Positions 60,991-64,000 of a DNA stretch of 64,000 nucleotides are shown here, piece after piece. The position numbers and the translations under genes are program-made. The stretch spans positions 30,498 through 94,497 of the forward strand of contig CADCHF010000020.1 of NCBI GenBank assembly GCA_902801175.1. Reading direction: 5' to 3'. This DNA is from an uncultured Coriobacteriaceae bacterium. GTDB lineage: Bacteria > Actinomycetota > Coriobacteriia > Coriobacteriales > Atopobiaceae. The notes under the pieces were generated by a model, which was given only the letters and a program-made list of their open reading frames with translations, did not search any database and was not told the origin of the DNA. Every line of letters begins with the position of its first letter. Positions within the stretch are counted from its first letter, which is position 1.

Positions 60991-63252
60991 ATGGCAGACA
61001 TTACCATCGCCCTTGCGGGCAACCCCAACTGTGGCAAGACCACGCTCTTCAACGCCCTCACTGGCTCCAACCAGTACGTGGGCAACTGGCCCGGCGTCAC
61101 CGTCGAGGAGAAGCACGGCAAGCTCAAGGGTCACTCCGACGTGACCATCGCCGACCTGCCGGGCATCTACTCGCTCTCCCCCTACACGCTGGAAGAGGTC
61201 GTCGCCCGCGACTACCTCACCGACCAGCGCCCCGACGCCATCCTCAACATCGTTGACGGCACTAACCTCGAGCGCAACCTCTACCTCACCACGCAGCTGG
61301 TGGAGCTGGGCATCCCCGTGCTCGTTGCCATCAACATGATGGACGTCATCGAGAAGAACGGCGACGTGGTGGACCTCACCGCGCTATCCAAGGCACTCGA
61401 CTGCAAGGTCGTCTCGATCTCGGCCCTCAAGGGCACCGGCGTCCGCGAGGCCGCCGAGGAGGCCGTGGCGCTGGCCAAGTCTGGCATCAAGCCCATCCCG
61501 CAGCACCGCTTTGTGGGTAGCGTGGAGCACGCCCTCGCCCACATCGAGGAGGTCACCGTCCACAACCTGCCCGAGGAGCAGCAGCGTTGGTATGCCATCA
61601 AGCTCTTTGAGCGCGATGAGAAGGTGCAGCAGAAGCTGAACCTCTCCGCCGAGACCATCGCTCACATCGAGGGCGACATCGCCGCCTGCGAGACCGAGCT
61701 CGACGACGATGCCGAGTCCATCATCACCTCGCAGCGTTACGACTACATCACCTCGATTATCGGTGGATGCCTGCGTCGCGCCTCCCGCGGCGAGCTGACC
61801 ACCTCCGACAAGATAGACCGCGTGGTCACCAACCGCATTCTAGCCCTGCCCATTTTTGGTGTCATCATGTACTGCGTGTACTGGATTGCCATGGGCCCGT
61901 TTGGCACCTTCCTCACCGACTGGACCAACGACGTGCTGGGCGGCGAGTGGCTGACCGAGGGCTCGCGCGCCATCTTTGAGGGCATGGGGCTCTCCGACTG
62001 GCTGGTTGGCCTGCTCTCCGACGGCATCTTTGCCGGCGTTGGCGCCGTGCTTGGCTTTGTGCCGCAGATGCTCGTGCTGTTCTTCCTACTCGCCATCCTT
62101 GAGGACTGCGGCTACATGGCCCGCATCGCCTTCATCATGGACCGCATCTTCCGTCGCTTTGGCCTCTCTGGCAAGTCGTTCATCCCGATGCTCATTGGCA
62201 CTGGCTGCGGTGTCCCCGCCGTCATGGCCTCACGCACCATCGAGAATGAGCGCGATCGTCGCATGACCATCATGACCACCTGCTTCATCCCCTGCGGCGC
62301 CAAGCTGCCCATTATCGGCCTCATTGGTGGCGCCCTCTTTGGCAGCTCGGTCTGGGTCTCCACCAGCGCCTACTTCATTGGTGTGGCGGCCATCATCATC
62401 TCGGGCATCATGCTCAAGAAGACCAAGCTCTTTGCCGGCGACCCGGCACCCTTCGTCATGGAGCTCCCTGCCTATCACGTACCCTCCGCGGGCAACGTGC
62501 TGCGCAGCACCTGGGAGCGTGGCTTCTCCTTCATCAAGAAGGCCGGCACCGTCATCCTGATTTCCTCCATCGTGATCTGGGGCCTTTCGAGCTTTGGTAC
62601 CGTCAACGGCAAGTTTGGCATGGTTGATGCGCTCTATGAGGACAGCGAGCTCGTGACCGACGAGTACCTCGAGAAGGTTGCCGCCCGCAACCGCATCCCA
62701 GTCGAAGAGGTCAACCCCATGGACGACTCAATCCTCGCCGGCGTGGGCAACACCTTTGCGCCCGTCTTCTCGCCGCTCGGCTTTGGCTCCTGGAAGCCGG
62801 CTGTGGCAACCGTCACCGGCCTCGTGGCCAAGGAAGAGGTCGTCTCGACCTTTGCCGTGCTCTATAACGCCGATACCGAGGCTGAGGACTGGGACGACGA
62901 GGGTTCGCCCATCTGGCCCAATGTCAGGGCTGACTTCGAGTCCTTCTCTGGTGGCCACGGACAGCTTGCCGCCTTCGCGTTCATGATCTTCAACCTGCTC
63001 TGCGCGCCATGCTTCGCCGCCATGGGCGCCATCAAGCGCGAGATGAACAACGGCAAGTGGACCGCCATCGCCATTGGCTACATGTGCGTGTTTGCCTACG
63101 CCGCCGCGCTCGTGGTGTACCAGCTGGGCCTTGCCATCAGCGGAGCTCCCAACATGCTTGGCCTCATCTGCGCCGCTGCCGTGCTGGGCTTTGTGTGCTA
63201 CATGCTCTTCGTCAAGAAGTACCAGGAGGCCGAGAAGCTCCTGGTGGCCTAA
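60991..63252 (+). CDS. feoB: Ferrous iron transporter FeoB
   Basis: 753 residues. The N-terminal G domain has G1 GNPNCGKTTLFN, G2 WPGVTVEEKHG, G3 DLPGIYSLSPYT and G4 NMMD (base specificity), then a GDI helical domain to about 270. The membrane domain has two Gate motifs: LIGTGCGVPAVMASRTIE (Gate 1) and the NLLCAPCFAAMGAIKREM block (Gate 2), with C in both lining the pore. Imports Fe(II). The last gene before a strong terminator. Confidence 0.97.
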   Translation: MADITIALAGNPNCGKTTLFNALTGSNQYVGNWPGVTVEEKHGKLKGHSDVTIADLPGIYSLSPYTLEEVVARDYLTDQRPDAILNIVDGTNLERNLYLTTQLVELGIPVLVAINMMDVIEKNGDVVDLTALSKALDCKVVSISALKGTGVREAAEEAVALAKSGIKPIPQHRFVGSVEHALAHIEEVTVHNLPEEQQRWYAIKLFERDEKVQQKLNLSAETIAHIEGDIAACETELDDDAESIITSQRYDYITSIIGGCLRRASRGELTTSDKIDRVVTNRILALPIFGVIMYCVYWIAMGPFGTFLTDWTNDVLGGEWLTEGSRAIFEGMGLSDWLVGLLSDGIFAGVGAVLGFVPQMLVLFFLLAILEDCGYMARIAFIMDRIFRRFGLSGKSFIPMLIGTGCGVPAVMASRTIENERDRRMTIMTTCFIPCGAKLPIIGLIGGALFGSSVWVSTSAYFIGVAAIIISGIMLKKTKLFAGDPAPFVMELPAYHVPSAGNVLRSTWERGFSFIKKAGTVILISSIVIWGLSSFGTVNGKFGMVDALYEDSELVTDEYLEKVAARNRIPVEEVNPMDDSILAGVGNTFAPVFSPLGFGSWKPAVATVTGLVAKEEVVSTFAVLYNADTEAEDWDDEGSPIWPNVRADFESFSGGHGQLAAFAFMIFNLLCAPCFAAMGAIKREMNNGKWTAIAIGYMCVFAYAAALVVYQLGLAISGAPNMLGLICAAAVLGFVCYMLFVKKYQEAEKLLVA

Positions 63253-63264
63253 GCGCCGCCCTTT

Positions 63265-63301
63265 GGGAGGGTCGTCGGCACGCCGACGGCCCTCCTTTTT
63301 T
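63265..63301 (+). terminator. feoB terminator
   Basis: GGGAGGGTCGTCGGC pairs with GCCGACGGCCCTCC (one mismatch) and is followed by TTTTTT. Confidence 0.93.
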
Positions 63302-63341
63302 GTAGAGTTCGAATCGATGTGCCAACGATGCGAAAGAAATA

Positions 63342-63361
63342 GTTTACCTAGGGTAACCTAT
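63342..63361. promoter_or_regulatory. DtxR-like box before the FeoB-associated gene
   Basis: TTTACCTAGGGTAACCTAT matches the DtxR/IdeR consensus at 12 of 19 positions and contains GTAACCTA. It lies about 33 bases before the start at 63395, so this short operon probably has its own iron-regulated promoter. Confidence 0.5.
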
Positions 63362-63394
63362 GGAGGAGATCTTCGCATCACAAGGAGAAGCACC

Positions 63395-63628
63395 ATGGGA
63401 TCCATCCCGCTAACGGCTGCCGACGCCATCGTCCTCACCATCGTTATTGCCGTTGTTGCGCTTATCTTGCGCGGCATGCTGCGCGGCACCATCCGCACCT
63501 GCGACAGCACCAGCTGCAGCGGTGAGTGCGGCAGCTGCGGCAGCCAGTGCAAGGCGCCGCGCATCAAGCTCAGCCGCGAGCAGGTCGCGCAGCTTGACGA
63601 GCTCACGCGCCAGGCCAAGGAGGCTTAG
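63395..63628 (+). CDS. FeoB-associated Cys-rich membrane protein
   Basis: 77 residues from ATG 63395 (AAGGAG 8 bases upstream). One TM helix (AIVLTIVIAVVALIL), then a basic turn and a cluster of six Cys: TCDSTSCSGECGSCGSQC, matching the FeoB-associated Cys-rich family. The Cys cluster would face the cytosol and could hold iron. It ends close to the HMA gene, whose ribosome site lies inside its final codons. Confidence 0.9.
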   Translation: MGSIPLTAADAIVLTIVIAVVALILRGMLRGTIRTCDSTSCSGECGSCGSQCKAPRIKLSREQVAQLDELTRQAKEA

Positions 63629-63631
63629 ACC

Positions 63632-63883
63632 ATGACCCAGACAACCATTGGCATCGACGGGATGATGTGCGAGATGTGCGAGGCGCACATCAACGATGCC
63701 ATCCGCAGGAACTTTGCCGTCAAGAGCGCCAAGAGCGATCGCAAGAAGAAGCGCTGCGTGGTGGTCTCCGAGGAGCCGCTCGACGAGTCTCGCATACGCG
63801 AGGTCATTGCCGCCACCGGTTACGACCTGTTGTCCATCGAGGCCGCACCGTACCAAAAGAAGAAGCTGTTTGGCCTCTTCTAG
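63632..63883 (+). CDS. HMA-domain metal-binding protein
   Basis: 83 residues, with AAGGAGG 10 bases before ATG. One heavy-metal-associated fold: TTIGIDGMMCEMCEAHINDAIRR with the metal pair C-x-x-C, then VVVSEEPLDESRIREVIAATGYDLL. The middle SDRKKKRCVV and the C-terminal YQKKKLFGLF are basic. It is coupled to the FeoB-associated gene, so although the fold usually carries Cu(I), here it may handle iron or another metal. Confidence 0.85.
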   Translation: MTQTTIGIDGMMCEMCEAHINDAIRRNFAVKSAKSDRKKKRCVVVSEEPLDESRIREVIAATGYDLLSIEAAPYQKKKLFGLF

Positions 63884-63912
63884 CCGCAGCAGTATACGCC
63901 CTTCCTTCCGAC

Positions 63913-63935
63913 GCGGGGTCCCTATCGGGCCCCGC
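63913..63935 (+). terminator. GC-rich hairpin at the operon end
   Basis: GCGGGGTCC pairs with GGGCCCCGC (one wobble) around a 5-base loop, about 30 bases after the HMA gene. The T-run is missing. Confidence 0.55.
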
Positions 63936-64000
63936 GCTCGCATTGAGCGGACGCGCAGGCTGCGTAAGGCCTATAGCAGCTCGAAGGAGCCCTCTGGACA

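Noticed and set aside
63971..64000. Possible last ten codons of a minus-strand gene ending in TAG at 63971
   Set aside because: Too short to support; only the open frame to the window edge suggests it.

Overview
The window looks like a chromosomal segment of a Coriobacteriia actinobacterium, most likely the Atopobiaceae (Olsenella/Parolsenella-like). This is inferred from moderately high GC housekeeping genes, a type III glutamine synthetase, DUF3793-flavodoxin next to FeoAB, giant surface proteins ending in cell-wall-binding type 2 (CWB2) repeats, and several LytTR/GHKL-like signalling sets. I saw no rRNA, tRNA or CRISPR array.

Layout. 1-2000: two tandem AgrC-like membrane sensors without an ATPase domain (the second frameshifted twice), then a truncated ORF ended by an IS21-family istA remnant. 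2138-8197: giant BspA-type surface protein whose C-terminal anchor is frameshifted by a net 25-base deletion. 8952-10193: orphan LytTR regulator and a small XRE protein. 10393-29600: metabolic and housekeeping genes (cysteine desulfidase-like protein, rnhA-polA, PspA-like plus TPM-like pair, type III glutamine synthetase, MATE pump, mntP, phospholipase C-like, DUF4956 plus VTC-type polyphosphate polymerase, ligA) and a LytS kinase with a SARP-type response regulator. 29735-32944: a strongly folded non-coding segment, copA with a C-terminal CopZ-like domain, csoR and its operator. 33074-35565: metNIQ preceded by a methionine-rich leader ORF and competing hairpins. 35633-35909: a nested inverted-repeat element. 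35986-44936: HtrA protease, GlnR-like orphan regulator, an amino-acid ABC system with two binding lipoproteins and a permease with an extracellular extension, and a GlnA homologue that has lost most metal ligands. 45247-47128: gpmA and a CPBP protease. 47267-49530: a LytTR regulator, a degenerate GHKL kinase-like protein and a coupled 84-residue H-box-like protein, with a LytTR-type double repeat upstream. 50115-56453: a second giant surface protein, flanked by two related hairpins. 56851-63883: flavodoxin, DUF3793, a 38-residue membrane peptide, enolase, DUF4418, feoA-feoA-feoB, a Cys-rich FeoB-associated protein and an HMA protein, with DtxR-like boxes in three gaps.

How it fits together. 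Nitrogen: the intact GSIII probably makes glutamine, while the degenerate GlnA beside a polar amino-acid transporter may be regulatory. Metals: copper (CsoR/CopA/CopZ), manganese (MntP) and ferrous iron (FeoAB with accessory proteins) each have their own module. Methionine uptake appears to be controlled by attenuation. The two giant adhesin-like proteins share the same anchor and are the most plastic loci. The strongest candidates for something undescribed are the Met-leader attenuator, the metal-site-deficient GlnA, the in-frame CopZ start inside copA, the split kinase operon, and the hairpin-flanked surface-protein locus.
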